A stretch of DNA of 64,000 nt from contig CALZJE010000004.1 in the NCBI GenBank assembly GCA_945787715.1, positions 33,797-97,796 of the forward strand, in the 5' to 3' direction. Both the position numbers and the translations under genes were made by a program. The stretch comes from an uncultured Ectothiorhodospiraceae bacterium. Its GTDB lineage: Bacteria > Pseudomonadota > Gammaproteobacteria > S012-40. Positions 19,085 to 27,621 of the stretch are shown piece by piece (within the stretch, counting starts at the first letter, position 1; each line of letters begins with the position of its first letter). Below the pieces are notes generated by a model. The model made no database searches. It was given only the letters and a program-made list of their open reading frames with translations, and was not told the origin of the DNA.

Positions 19085-19573
19085 ATGTCTGATACATCGC
19101 TATATGGCACGGATTTTAACACCCCCGCATATGCTAAAGAAGTGGACCGTGAAGAACTAGCTAGAGCATTGATATTATTTTGCATTCAAGACGGGAATAT
19201 CGCTTCTGAAAATATTAGTGGGCGTTTAGCAAAAATACAAACAATGTTGAATGAAACCCAGGAAAAGCTTGGCGGAAATGAAGAAAATATACCGCTTTTG
19301 ATGGCCGTCAATGGCGTGCAGAGCGAAGTAACAGAAGCTCTCATGGCGTTACAATTTTTTGATCGCATTACTCAGCGAATGGATCATGCCGTAGCGACAA
19401 TCGAAGGTGTTCAATCTACACAAGATATGCGTAAGCGATTCACAATGGAAGACGAACGTGTACTTTATGATGCGCTATCGAAAGGTGCGAATTTAGATCT
19501 GGCTGTTAATATGGCAAAGCAGACGCTAATTTCAACAATTGATAAAAAGGGCGAAGATATCGAACTGTTTTAG
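19085..19573 (+). CDS. small helical protein partnered with the HDOD gene (weak CheZ-like segment)
   Basis: The 162-residue protein is predicted by eye to be mostly helical, without signal peptide or membrane span. The segment ALMALQFFDRITQRMDHA resembles the helical phosphatase stretch of CheZ-like proteins (a Gln/Arg-containing helix in a four-helix bundle), but the match is short and could be coincidental. The C terminus is acidic (GEDIELF). It is 13 bp behind the HDOD gene, so a joint signalling role is likely. I do not assign a family. Confidence 0.7.
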   Translation: MSDTSLYGTDFNTPAYAKEVDREELARALILFCIQDGNIASENISGRLAKIQTMLNETQEKLGGNEENIPLLMAVNGVQSEVTEALMALQFFDRITQRMDHAVATIEGVQSTQDMRKRFTMEDERVLYDALSKGANLDLAVNMAKQTLISTIDKKGEDIELF

Positions 19574-19581
19574 TATTACTA

Positions 19582-19615
19582 AATATGTGCTCCTCCTTTT
19601 AATTGAGCATATATT
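19582..19615 (+). terminator. stem-loop after the HDOD pair, weak terminator
   Basis: AATATGTGCTC (19582-19592) pairs with GAGCATATATT (19605-19615) over 11 positions including one G-U, with a 12-nt loop. It sits 8 bases past the stop codon. There is no T-run, so termination would be inefficient or factor-dependent. Confidence 0.4.
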
Positions 19616-19755
19616 CCTCATCTGTTCTTGAGATTAAAGATTGCTTTGATAATAAATCTAGTTTACCCTTAGCCGCCTCAAATATTAGAGCATATTTCTT
19701 GTACGATTCGCCCTTTGTGGTTTGTTGTTGTGCAAGTCAATCGTTCGATGATTTC

Positions 19756-19847
<92 letters not shown>

Positions 19848-19858
19848 ATTATTTTAAA

Positions 19859-19884
19859 AACCGGTTCTATGGAATCGGTTTTTT
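19859..19884 (+). terminator. Rho-independent terminator of tRNA-Ser
   Basis: AACCGGTTC (19859-19867), loop TATG, then GAATCGGTT (19872-19880) give a 9-bp stem with one G-T pair, running into six T residues. It starts 12 bases after the CCA end. Confidence 0.88.
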
Positions 19885-20422
19885 ACGTTTGGTTTTCCAT
19901 TTTTCTTTGTCCAATCATTAACTTGCATTTTCTATTCAGTAACAATTGTGAGTTATGAATTAATTGGTATATGTAGCTATTTTTGGCGCAATTTATTATC
20001 AATCATGTTCAATGTTGATCATCACTAAATCCACTGATCAGCAGCCTCTTATGAAGTCACCGTTTTTTGAAGTTGTTCATATTCGTTTTTGGAAGCCAAC
20101 TAACTCTATGTTTCCAGAAGGGAGATTAATTGTGTCTGGATTTTTCAGTTTTTCCTTCGAAAAAACTTACTCTCAATTGTATTGAAGGTGTCTAGAGAAG
20201 TATGACACCTTGAATATCATCTATAATATTAATGGAGTAGAGCGAACTCTGCGGAAATTAGTTTAGGGCTTGTGACAGGTCATTATTTCCAATTGAATTT
20301 GATTGTAGAAAGTTCTTAATAGTAAGCCCTTGATGTTGTCAAATATCAGGTTATATACGTTATATTTTAATTACAACGGTGTATATTTCACCATTGCATA
20401 TGAAGTGTGTTCAGGAAAATTT
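19885..20422. other. intergenic stretch after tRNA-Ser, with one strong inverted repeat
   Basis: No coding region is convincing. AAGGTGTC (20184-20191) and GACACCTT (20203-20210) form an 8-bp perfect inverted repeat around an 11-nt spacer, extended by two further pairs after a mismatch. It could be an operator or a hairpin; there is no T-run. It is about 210-240 bp upstream of the beta-lactamase-like gene. The tRNA 3' end is a common integration site, but I see no integrase or direct repeat of it here. Confidence 0.4.
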
Positions 20423-22375
20423 ATGAATGGAGAGCAGTCGTTTCGAAGTTTTTTACGGCTTTTTCATTCCGGCTTTCTGATTGCCGTAAATAAATTGTTA
20501 CTTAATTCCAATATATTAAACGCATATCTCAGGAAAAGCGGGGGAGGCTGTTTGTTAGCAAGCATTGGAGCATTTAGCGAAAGTGTAAAATGCACTCAAG
20601 ATGAACTGAGTATTTCTTGTTCATGCTATGTCGTGATATTTTATGTTCTTTTTCTTTTTTCTTTTCCCGTCATTGCAGAACCCGAGCGACCTAAAAAATT
20701 CACAAATGAAGATAACATGGCTGCGATCAAGTATGTTCGTGAATTTGCTGAGTATCATCGTGATGAAAATGACATCCCAGGATTGAGCATTGCGCTTATT
20801 GAGGGAGAGAGAATTATTTGGCAAGGGGGTTTGGGCGTTAGCAACAAGAATTCTGAAATAGCATCGGATGAGTTAACGTTATATCGTGTTGGAGCATTAT
20901 CAACTTTGATGACTGCTGCACTCATTGTGCAGATGGAACAAGAAGGAAAATTGAGGTTAAATGATCCTGTTACACAATACCTCCCGGAATTAAAAATTAA
21001 AAATCAAGATTCTGTTCCCACAATAAAACAGCTGCTAACACATCATGCCGGACTGCCATTAAGTTATTTTAATGGGATGTGGACTGAATCTCCCGATTCG
21101 CTTCAAACGATTGTCAACAAAATAAGTGATTTATCCGCTAGCTTTTCTGTGGATCGAGTATTTGCTTACTCTAATTTAGGCTATGACCTATTAGGTAGAA
21201 TAATTGAAATTGTGAGTGGCAAAAGTTTTACTGAAGTTGCTGATAAAAAGTTGTTTAAGCCATTAGGAATGAAGTATTCGAGTTTTGCATGGAAAAAAAT
21301 AGATAAAAAAAAGTTAGCTGCTGGATATAAGGATGGAGAATTTAAACCGTTTCTAGAGACAAGAGATCTACCAGCTTTGGGATTAGTCAGTAATGTAAAT
21401 GATTTAGCGAAGTTTGCACAGGCAACAATGGGATTATTATCCTCATCTCAAAAAGTGATGAAACAGCCTTCCTGGAATAAAATGATTCAGGTTCATAATA
21501 GTCATATTAAACTTGATTTAAATAAAGGGATTGGGTTGGGCTGGCAAATTGGGGGAATGGAAACGAAATACGGGAAATCCGTTGTTTGGCGACAAGGGTC
21601 AACGCTTTTACATCGAAGTAGAATTGCAATGATTCCTGAGCTAGGTTTGGGAGTTGTAATTATGTCAAATTCCAGTAAAGGATTTCGAGCGCTCGATGCG
21701 ATAAGTAATGAGGCTTTGGATGTTTTGCTTGAAATCAAACTGGGTAAGCAACCGGCTAAGGAAAAGAGTCCACAGATAGAGTTAACTGGAAAAATCACTG
21801 ACTTTAAATCACTTTATAGTTCTTATATCGGATTGATAAAGGCTGAAAAAAATGGGGATAATTTTTTGCTGGATGCAATGGGTTGGGAGATTGTACTTAA
21901 GCTTGAGAATAACGGATGGTATCGACTCGAATATGAACTGTTAGGATTTATTCCCTTAAAATTGGATTGGTTTGCAAAAATTAGAGTGACTGCCGCAATT
22001 ATTGATGGCGTTGATGTGGCGATAATTCACCACAATGGTGTGAATTATTTATTTGGCATGGCGTTGAATCCTCCAGTGCTTTCGGAAAAATGGCGTAATC
22101 GTATTGGGGTGTATGGGCCGAAGATGAAAGATGCGCTATTAGATCATTATGAAGTCGGTGAGGGAGAGCTAAAACTCTATGAGGAGGTTTTAGTGTTTGA
22201 ATATGAGCTTCCAGCATTTTTACCGTTAAAGTTACGGATACCGTTTTTTCCCTTGTCTGATAATGAGGCTTTGATTCCTGGATTGGGCACCGGTCTAAAT
22301 GAGAGGGTGACAGTTGGTCTTGATAAGGATGGAGAATACCTGTCTTATTCAGGGTATAAAGTCGTAGAGAAGTAA
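20423..22375 (+). CDS. beta-lactamase-fold protein lacking the SxxK catalytic pair (probable pseudoenzyme)
   Basis: The central ~400 residues follow the class C beta-lactamase/serine hydrolase family: 'DIPGLSIALIEGERIIWQGGLG', 'LRLNDPVTQYLPELKI', 'TIKQLLTHHAGLP' and 'FAYSNLGYDLLG' (Y249-S-N251, the second motif). The place of the nucleophile motif SxxK, usually G-S-x-S-K, reads G157-A-L-S-T161, so both Ser and Lys are replaced. The third motif, usually HxG, is R390-Q-G392. A hydrophobic signal-like stretch ending PVIAEPERP precedes the domain, and ~180 further residues form a C-terminal beta-rich region. The start is uncertain: ATG 20423 has AGGA upstream, but GTG 20630 would give a plain signal peptide. 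The SelO-like gene follows after 98 bp. Confidence 0.8.
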   Translation: MNGEQSFRSFLRLFHSGFLIAVNKLLLNSNILNAYLRKSGGGCLLASIGAFSESVKCTQDELSISCSCYVVIFYVLFLFSFPVIAEPERPKKFTNEDNMAAIKYVREFAEYHRDENDIPGLSIALIEGERIIWQGGLGVSNKNSEIASDELTLYRVGALSTLMTAALIVQMEQEGKLRLNDPVTQYLPELKIKNQDSVPTIKQLLTHHAGLPLSYFNGMWTESPDSLQTIVNKISDLSASFSVDRVFAYSNLGYDLLGRIIEIVSGKSFTEVADKKLFKPLGMKYSSFAWKKIDKKKLAAGYKDGEFKPFLETRDLPALGLVSNVNDLAKFAQATMGLLSSSQKVMKQPSWNKMIQVHNSHIKLDLNKGIGLGWQIGGMETKYGKSVVWRQGSTLLHRSRIAMIPELGLGVVIMSNSSKGFRALDAISNEALDVLLEIKLGKQPAKEKSPQIELTGKITDFKSLYSSYIGLIKAEKNGDNFLLDAMGWEIVLKLENNGWYRLEYELLGFIPLKLDWFAKIRVTAAIIDGVDVAIIHHNGVNYLFGMALNPPVLSEKWRNRIGVYGPKMKDALLDHYEVGEGELKLYEEVLVFEYELPAFLPLKLRIPFFPLSDNEALIPGLGTGLNERVTVGLDKDGEYLSYSGYKVVEK

Positions 22376-22473
22376 AAAATTCATTATTCACTTTCTGAAA
22401 TTATTTGAGCAAGAAATAAGCAAGGTAAAAAGAAGGATGTAAATATCCGTTAATATCTACCGATAAGCTCAAT

Positions 22474-24315
22474 ATGAGCCAAGCAATCTCCAAATTACAG
22501 CGTGTAAAACGTTCAAAGTATCAAAGTTTTTCCGGCATTGATGGCGATCATCCAATTAAACAAGCGGTGAAAAACATGTATGTTGGGTACGATGCTGTTT
22601 GTCGTACAGATGGTAAAGTTGCCTATTTTAACTTTGAGTTAGCGATTGAAATGGGATTATTGCCTGCTACCCATGCACATCGTTTAAATCCCGCTTTAGA
22701 AAAAGAGATAATTCATGCATTTTCATTAAAAATAGTCAATGAGTATGATGTCTTAAATCGTACCAAAATTGATCCAACACAGATTGCAAAAAAGCAATAT
22801 ATGGCCACGCGTTATCTACAGATGCAGCATCCCAATAAGTTTGGTATGACATCAGGTGATGGGCGAAGCATCTGGAATGGTCATTTTAAAGCAAAAAACG
22901 GACACTGGGATATTTCTAGCTGTGGGACAGGTGCGACTCGCTTGAGTCCGGCTTGTGCCATTGAGAAAAAATTTTTTCGCACGGGAACAAACCTGGTTTC
23001 TTATGGATGTGGATTGGCAGGATATCGAGAAGGTATGATTGCTGCTATTTACAGCGACTTGATGCATAAAAATGGAATTCCAACAGAGCGAACTTTAGCG
23101 ATTATAAGTTATAAAAATGGTACTTCTGTTAACGTACGTGCGTCAAAAAATCTATTACGGCCGGCTCACTTTTTTGGTTATATGAAACGGAAAGATTATC
23201 CGGCCTTAAAGGCGTTGATGGATTATTGCATTAATCGAGAGATAGAGAATAAAAATTTTCCTGTAATTAAAAATGAAAAGAAACGTTATCAGGAATTTCT
23301 CAATTATATTGCGAAGAACTTTGCTCAGGTATCAGCAATATACGAAAGCGAGTATATCTTTTGCTGGATGGATTGGGATGGCGATAACATTTTGTTTGAC
23401 GGTGGGATAATCGATTACGGTACGATACGACAATTTGGTTTATTTCATCATGAGTATCGTTATGATGATGTGAATAGAATGTCTACTACGATTACTGAGC
23501 AGAAAAACAAGGCAAAGTACATCGTTCAGATTTTTACCCAAATCGTAGACTATTTGTTAACGGGCAAAGATCAGCCAGCCACTGAATTTAAACATAATGC
23601 CACGATATCTCTCTTTGAAAAAATATTTCAGCAGACCAAACTAAAGCGGTTGCTGTGGAAAATCGGTGTAACTGATGAGCAAATAGAAAAGCTGATAAAA
23701 GACAAAGAATCTCTTGAGCTAACTGAGCAGTTTCAAACTATATATCGTTTTTTTGAAAAAGCCGTGTCCAAGCGCAAAGCTTATAAAGTTGCAGATGGTA
23801 TTACACGAGATGCTATTTTTTGCATGCGGGATTTTTTACGAGATTTTCCTCAATTCTATCAATATAATAGAAGAGTCATGAATGAAAGTGAATTCATCGA
23901 GCTCGTTGCTTCAAGTTATGCATCAAGACTGGATAAAGTTACGTTTCGAAAGAAAAGTGCTCAAATTAAAAAACTTCAAAAACGCTATATGGCATTGTTA
24001 TCTTATGTTGCAGCGAACGCGGGAATAACAGAAGTTGATTTGTTTGCCCAGATCATTGAGCGTTCGTCAATTATAAATCGTTATGAAAAAATGACAGGTA
24101 ACGCGATCATTAATGTAGTCGATCGTTTGGCAAAAAAACGCGCTAAAATGAGTGTTGGTGAAGTGCAAAGTTTCATAAAAATATTGGTGAGTGAACAGAC
24201 ATTACAGTCGATTGAATTAGAGGTGAAAAATCACACCATTCGCACATCAGAGCAGGTGAAAAAGTTGCTCAAGTGGTCGAATAAAATGATGGAGAATCAT
24301 CGAGATAGTATTTGA
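22474..24315 (+). CDS. divergent SelO-type pseudokinase (protein AMPylase family)
   Basis: This 613-residue protein is a distant relative of SelO/YdiU, which transfers AMP from ATP to protein hydroxyls. Matches by position: GDGR (128-131); W-D-x3-C-G-x-G aligning without gaps to SelO W-D-L-H-L-K-G-x-G; YRE (E186) before HKNGIPTERTLAI; two arginines seven apart (R222, R229) in the segment ending RPAHFF; and DN (D304-N305) ten residues before the Asp of IDYG (D314), the exact SelO spacing. The nucleotide-binding Lys of SelO is Cys150 here. The C-terminal ~250 residues are helical, basic and unlike E. coli SelO. No strong ribosome site. It probably shares a transcript with the gene 98 bp upstream. 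Confidence 0.75.
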   Translation: MSQAISKLQRVKRSKYQSFSGIDGDHPIKQAVKNMYVGYDAVCRTDGKVAYFNFELAIEMGLLPATHAHRLNPALEKEIIHAFSLKIVNEYDVLNRTKIDPTQIAKKQYMATRYLQMQHPNKFGMTSGDGRSIWNGHFKAKNGHWDISSCGTGATRLSPACAIEKKFFRTGTNLVSYGCGLAGYREGMIAAIYSDLMHKNGIPTERTLAIISYKNGTSVNVRASKNLLRPAHFFGYMKRKDYPALKALMDYCINREIENKNFPVIKNEKKRYQEFLNYIAKNFAQVSAIYESEYIFCWMDWDGDNILFDGGIIDYGTIRQFGLFHHEYRYDDVNRMSTTITEQKNKAKYIVQIFTQIVDYLLTGKDQPATEFKHNATISLFEKIFQQTKLKRLLWKIGVTDEQIEKLIKDKESLELTEQFQTIYRFFEKAVSKRKAYKVADGITRDAIFCMRDFLRDFPQFYQYNRRVMNESEFIELVASSYASRLDKVTFRKKSAQIKKLQKRYMALLSYVAANAGITEVDLFAQIIERSSIINRYEKMTGNAIINVVDRLAKKRAKMSVGEVQSFIKILVSEQTLQSIELEVKNHTIRTSEQVKKLLKWSNKMMENHRDSI

Positions 24316-24322
24316 GTAGATT

Positions 24323-24559
24323 ATCCTAGAAAAATCAGTTGATCCACGAGTTACGAGCGCATGGATGCGCGAAGGTAGAATAATGCAGGAGCAATTATCG
24401 TGAGCACAATCTCTTGATTTTCCTGACTATATAAAAAGATTTTGAATCATCAACCAGGTGATCGCAAAACTTTTCATTACGACAATCAAACCAATTGCTC
24501 GCCTAATGCGCCTACTTTTGGTGCACTCTAATCTCGCGTCCAACTGATCTTTCTAGGAT
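24323..24559. repeat. 237-bp inverted-repeat element between convergent genes (MITE-like)
   Basis: The ends are ATCCTAGAAAAATCAGTTG (24323-24341) and its near-perfect reverse complement at 24541-24559 (18 of 19). Similarity continues imperfectly inward: both arms contain a 'CGAG...TTA' block and later GAGCAATT. There is no ORF inside. The right end reaches the stop codon of the OmpA-like gene. Single arms of the same motif occur at 26.2, 44.6, 50.0 and 51.2 kb, so this is a dispersed family. No clear target-site duplication was found. Confidence 0.65.
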
Positions 24560-25254
24560 TATTGTGGAATATCGAAGTCATAGAGCAATGTCGCCCTAAT
24601 GACATCTGCATTTTCTTGATTAATATTGTATTGCTCCCATATCAGCGATGCGCCAAAACTTTTCGCAGCAAGATATTGGATGCCGGCTCCAAAAACCACT
24701 TCCAATCCATCGTTTTTAGAAATGCTTTTTCTGGATTCGTTGGCAAATTCATAGTTGGTTCTTGTTTCTCGACTCCAGAGAATTGCTCCCCAATTGATGA
24801 ACGCTTCAAATCCTTTATATATGGGCGTGCGCAATACTGTTCGAAGATCAAAACCAGAAGTTAGTCCTGTTGCTGTATAGTTTGCGCTATTGTTATCACT
24901 ATCGCGTACTTGGCCAGTTAGTTTTACCGTTCCCAAATATTGATAGCTTGCTTCTACAGCGATATGTTCACTAAAAATATATCCCATGCCAAAAGAGAGG
25001 CTCGTCGATGTATCTTGCGCAGATAAATCAACGGTATACTGTGGTAGTTCTACATCAGGATTGTCGATAGAAAATTGATTGAGTAATGATGTTAATAAAC
25101 GAGATTCTGTTTGATTAATATCTGATTGAGTTGTCATGTCTGAAAAATCAGTCTGCCCAGCAGATGTAAAAATATAGACGCCATCAAAACTTTTTTCAGC
25201 ATAAACATTTTGACAGCTCAACAGGACTATTATTGGTGAAAGTTTTTTAATCAA
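24559..25254 (-). CDS. OmpA-like outer-membrane beta-barrel protein
   Basis: A short signal peptide (MIKKLSPIIVLLSCQNVYA) precedes about 210 residues with alternating hydrophobic strands typical of an eight-strand OmpA-type barrel: 'SLSFGMGYIFSEHIAVEASYQYLG', 'GLEVVFGAGIQYLAAKSFGASLIWEQY' and a terminal strand 'DVIRATLLYDFDI'. The start appears to be TTG at 25254, since no in-frame ATG lies near the signal peptide. No peptidoglycan-binding domain is present. Its role cannot be told. Confidence 0.82.
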   Translation of the reverse strand: MIKKLSPIIVLLSCQNVYAEKSFDGVYIFTSAGQTDFSDMTTQSDINQTESRLLTSLLNQFSIDNPDVELPQYTVDLSAQDTSTSLSFGMGYIFSEHIAVEASYQYLGTVKLTGQVRDSDNNSANYTATGLTSGFDLRTVLRTPIYKGFEAFINWGAILWSRETRTNYEFANESRKSISKNDGLEVVFGAGIQYLAAKSFGASLIWEQYNINQENADVIRATLLYDFDIPQ

Positions 25255-25308
25255 AATTAAAGTATCCAGATTATGATTCTAGATCATAGCAAGGGATGTT
25301 GTTGTTTG

Positions 25309-25334
25309 TCAGTAATATCATTTTATATTACTGA
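25309..25334. other. 9-bp inverted repeat over the EamA stop codon
   Basis: TCAGTAATA (25309-25317) and TATTACTGA (25326-25334) are perfect complements with an 8-nt loop containing the start of the EamA stop codon (25323-25325). It could slow transcription at the end of that gene; no T-run follows on the minus strand. Confidence 0.4.
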
Positions 25335-26222
25335 TTGTCTTTTTTTGACAGTGAGCCCCAAAGCCATAATCATCCCTGTTGTTACAAATAAAACGCCAAA
25401 GAGCTGAAGTGGGGTAGGGGCTTCATTGAGTACCGGGTAGGCAAGAAGTAGTGCAAAGCTGGGTACAAGTGCCGCAAATAATGATCCTTTCGACGCACCC
25501 AATAGTTCCACCGCACGCGTATAAAAAAGAAGTGCAATAAGTACGGATAGGACACCCTGGAAAAAAGCTTGTAGTAAAACCTCAGATATCGGCGCGGTAA
25601 ATATTCCTGGTTCCATAAAAATAAAATAGGGCGGCAAGTAGATAGCCATGGAAACGACAGAAACGATACTGATTGCATGCATAGGTTTTACTTTCCAAAA
25701 CCGTGAAGCAATTGTGTAACTTGCCCACAATAGTCCGCCAAAAATAAATAGAAAATCGCCGATCCAAATATTTTGCCCTTTATCTGTGAGTCCTTCCCAG
25801 CTAATTGTAATAATGCCAATGATAATCGCAACCACTCCGGCTATTCGGATCAAACTGATTTTTTCCTTTAAAAAATACCAACTTCCTATTGCAGAAAAAA
25901 TCAGCATACAACTTGGGACTATAATGCCGAAATGACTCGCGGGTGTATATGTTAAACCACCGACAGCAAGCATTAGATAAGGTGCTCCGGCTCCACATAC
26001 GAGCAAAGTAACACCAAGTGGATTGATATTATTAAATTTATAGCGAATGAAAATAGGCAGTAATATTGGCCCTGCAACTAAAAAACGTAATGCAATCACA
26101 TCCCATATACTCAAGGTATGATCAATGCTTAATCTAGTAACTACGGGAAACATGGCCCAAATGATTGCAGCGATGACCCCAAATGTTATGCCTTTAAGCA
26201 AATGTCGCGGAATATTGCTCAT
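25323..26222 (-). CDS. EamA/DMT-superfamily inner-membrane transporter
   Basis: The 299 residues show about ten hydrophobic segments arranged as two EamA repeats. The first starts near 'GVIAAIWAMFPVVTRLSI' and the second near 'GDFLFIFGGLLWASYTIAS'. The family exports small metabolites such as amino acids or nucleosides; the substrate cannot be predicted. A copy of the dispersed intergenic repeat begins directly next to its start codon at 26223. Divergent from the aminotransferase gene. Confidence 0.9.
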   Translation of the reverse strand: MSNIPRHLLKGITFGVIAAIIWAMFPVVTRLSIDHTLSIWDVIALRFLVAGPILLPIFIRYKFNNINPLGVTLLVCGAGAPYLMLAVGGLTYTPASHFGIIVPSCMLIFSAIGSWYFLKEKISLIRIAGVVAIIIGIITISWEGLTDKGQNIWIGDFLFIFGGLLWASYTIASRFWKVKPMHAISIVSVVSMAIYLPPYFIFMEPGIFTAPISEVLLQAFFQGVLSVLIALLFYTRAVELLGASKGSLFAALVPSFALLLAYPVLNEAPTPLQLFGVLFVTTGMIMALGLTVKKRQSVI

Positions 26223-26250
26223 GGATCAACTGCTTATTCTCAGATTAATG
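26223..26250 (+). repeat. copy of the dispersed intergenic repeat (single arm)
   Basis: GGATCAACTGCTTATTCT followed by CAGATTAATG matches the right arm of the 24.3-kb element at about 23 of 28 positions. It abuts the EamA start codon. No opposite arm was recognised nearby. Confidence 0.55.
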
Positions 26251-26325
26251 ATGGAAAGGGTGAAGAGCTGATATAGTAACAAATATTATATATTGCGGTT
26301 GACAATAACCCTCTAGGCTTAGGTG

Positions 26326-26355
26326 TTGAACAACCTCTATTATTCCCACTATACT
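26326..26355 (+). promoter_or_regulatory. probable sigma70 promoter of the class V aminotransferase gene
   Basis: TTGAAC (26326-26331) and TATACT (26350-26355) are separated by 18 bp and lie about 35 bp upstream of the ATG, which would give a short 5' leader of roughly 30 nt. Confidence 0.55.
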
Positions 26356-26390
26356 CCTGCCTATTCCGAAATTATTAAGAGAGCCTCGCA

Positions 26391-27581
26391 ATGACAGCAA
26401 CTTCGTATTTCCCGCCTCTACGTACCTTAATGGGGCCAGGTCCTTCTGATGTTCACCCACGAATTCTAGGAGCAATGGCCCGTCCGACCATTGGTCATTT
26501 AGATCCTAGTTTTGTTGCGATGATGGATGATGTGAAAGGCATGTTGCAGACTGTTTTTCAAACAAAGAATCAATTAACCCTGCCTGTCTCTGCGCCAGGT
26601 TCTGCCGGCATGGAAACTTGTTTCGTGAATCTGATCGAACCCGGTGAGAAGGTAGTTGTTTGTCAAAACGGCGCATTTGGTGGGCGCATGAAAGAGAATG
26701 TTGAGCGGGTCGGCGCGACGCCTGTTATGGTGGAAGATGAGTGGGGTAAAGCGATTGACTTGAATAAAGTCGAAACAGCGCTAAAAGAAAATCCAGAGGT
26801 AAAAGTGTTGGCTTTCGTTCACGCAGAAACGTCAACTGGCGTTCAGTCGGATGCAAAAGCACTGGCAGAATTGGCGCGCAAGTATGATTGTTTGACGATT
26901 GTCGATGCTGTGACATCACTTGCTGGTACACCATTAAAAGTTGATGAGTGGGGGCTGGATGCGGTGTATTCGGGTACTCAAAAATGTCTCTCTTGCACAC
27001 CTGGTATTTCACCCATCACATTTAGTGAGCGCGCTATTGAGCGAATTAAAGCGCGTAAACAAAAAGTACAAAGCTGGTTCCTCGATCTTAATCTTGTTAT
27101 GGGGTATTGGGGCGAAGGCGCGAAGCGAGCTTATCACCATACTGCACCGATCAATGCGCTGTATGCATTTCATGAATCATTAGTGATGGTTCATGAAGAG
27201 GGAGTTGAGAATGCATGGACTCGTCATCAACAAAACCATGAAGTATTGAAAGCGGGTATTGAAGCACTTGGTTTAAAGTTTCTTGTCGCTAAAGAGCACC
27301 GATTGCCTCAACTAAATGCCGTCTGCATCCCAGAAGGTATTGATGAAACACAAGTGAGACAACTTCTTCTTAATCAATATAATTTGGAAATTGGAGCTGG
27401 TTTAGGTGCGCTTGCTGGAAAAGTATGGCGAATCGGTTTGATGGGGCATGCAAGCAATTTGAACAATATTCTGTTGTGTTTGACTGCTCTCGAAACAGCA
27501 CTCAAAGCTCAGGGATTTAAATGTGTAGAGGGGGCGGCAGCTACAGCAGCTCAAGCGGAGTTGGTTGCACAGGGGAGATAG
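26391..27581 (+). CDS. class V PLP aminotransferase (alanine-glyoxylate / serine-pyruvate type)
   Basis: The 396 residues match the alanine-glyoxylate/serine-glyoxylate aminotransferase family: the opening 'MGPGPSDVHPRILGAMARPTIGHLDPSF', 'SAPGSAGMETCFVNLIEPGEKV', 'VHAETSTGVQSD', the Asp of 'TIVDAVTSLAG', and SGTQKCLS with the PLP lysine K198. The C terminus carries 'WRIGLMGHASNLNN'. It acts in the cytosol, probably in glyoxylate/glycine-serine metabolism. The alanine- versus serine-donor choice cannot be decided by eye. It is monocistronic. Confidence 0.92.
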   Translation: MTATSYFPPLRTLMGPGPSDVHPRILGAMARPTIGHLDPSFVAMMDDVKGMLQTVFQTKNQLTLPVSAPGSAGMETCFVNLIEPGEKVVVCQNGAFGGRMKENVERVGATPVMVEDEWGKAIDLNKVETALKENPEVKVLAFVHAETSTGVQSDAKALAELARKYDCLTIVDAVTSLAGTPLKVDEWGLDAVYSGTQKCLSCTPGISPITFSERAIERIKARKQKVQSWFLDLNLVMGYWGEGAKRAYHHTAPINALYAFHESLVMVHEEGVENAWTRHQQNHEVLKAGIEALGLKFLVAKEHRLPQLNAVCIPEGIDETQVRQLLLNQYNLEIGAGLGALAGKVWRIGLMGHASNLNNILLCLTALETALKAQGFKCVEGAAATAAQAELVAQGR

Positions 27582-27621
27582 TAGCCCTTTATATTTTAGG
27601 TATATCCCAGCTGTCTGCTCG

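Noticed and set aside
19964..20185. 73-residue + strand frame after tRNA-Ser
   Set aside because: No ribosome site, no family likeness, and it runs through AT-rich spacer with an odd composition.
21999..22391. 130-residue minus-strand frame inside the beta-lactamase-like gene
   Set aside because: Antisense shadow, rich in Pro/His/Ser as expected from the opposite strand of a coding gene; no signals of its own.
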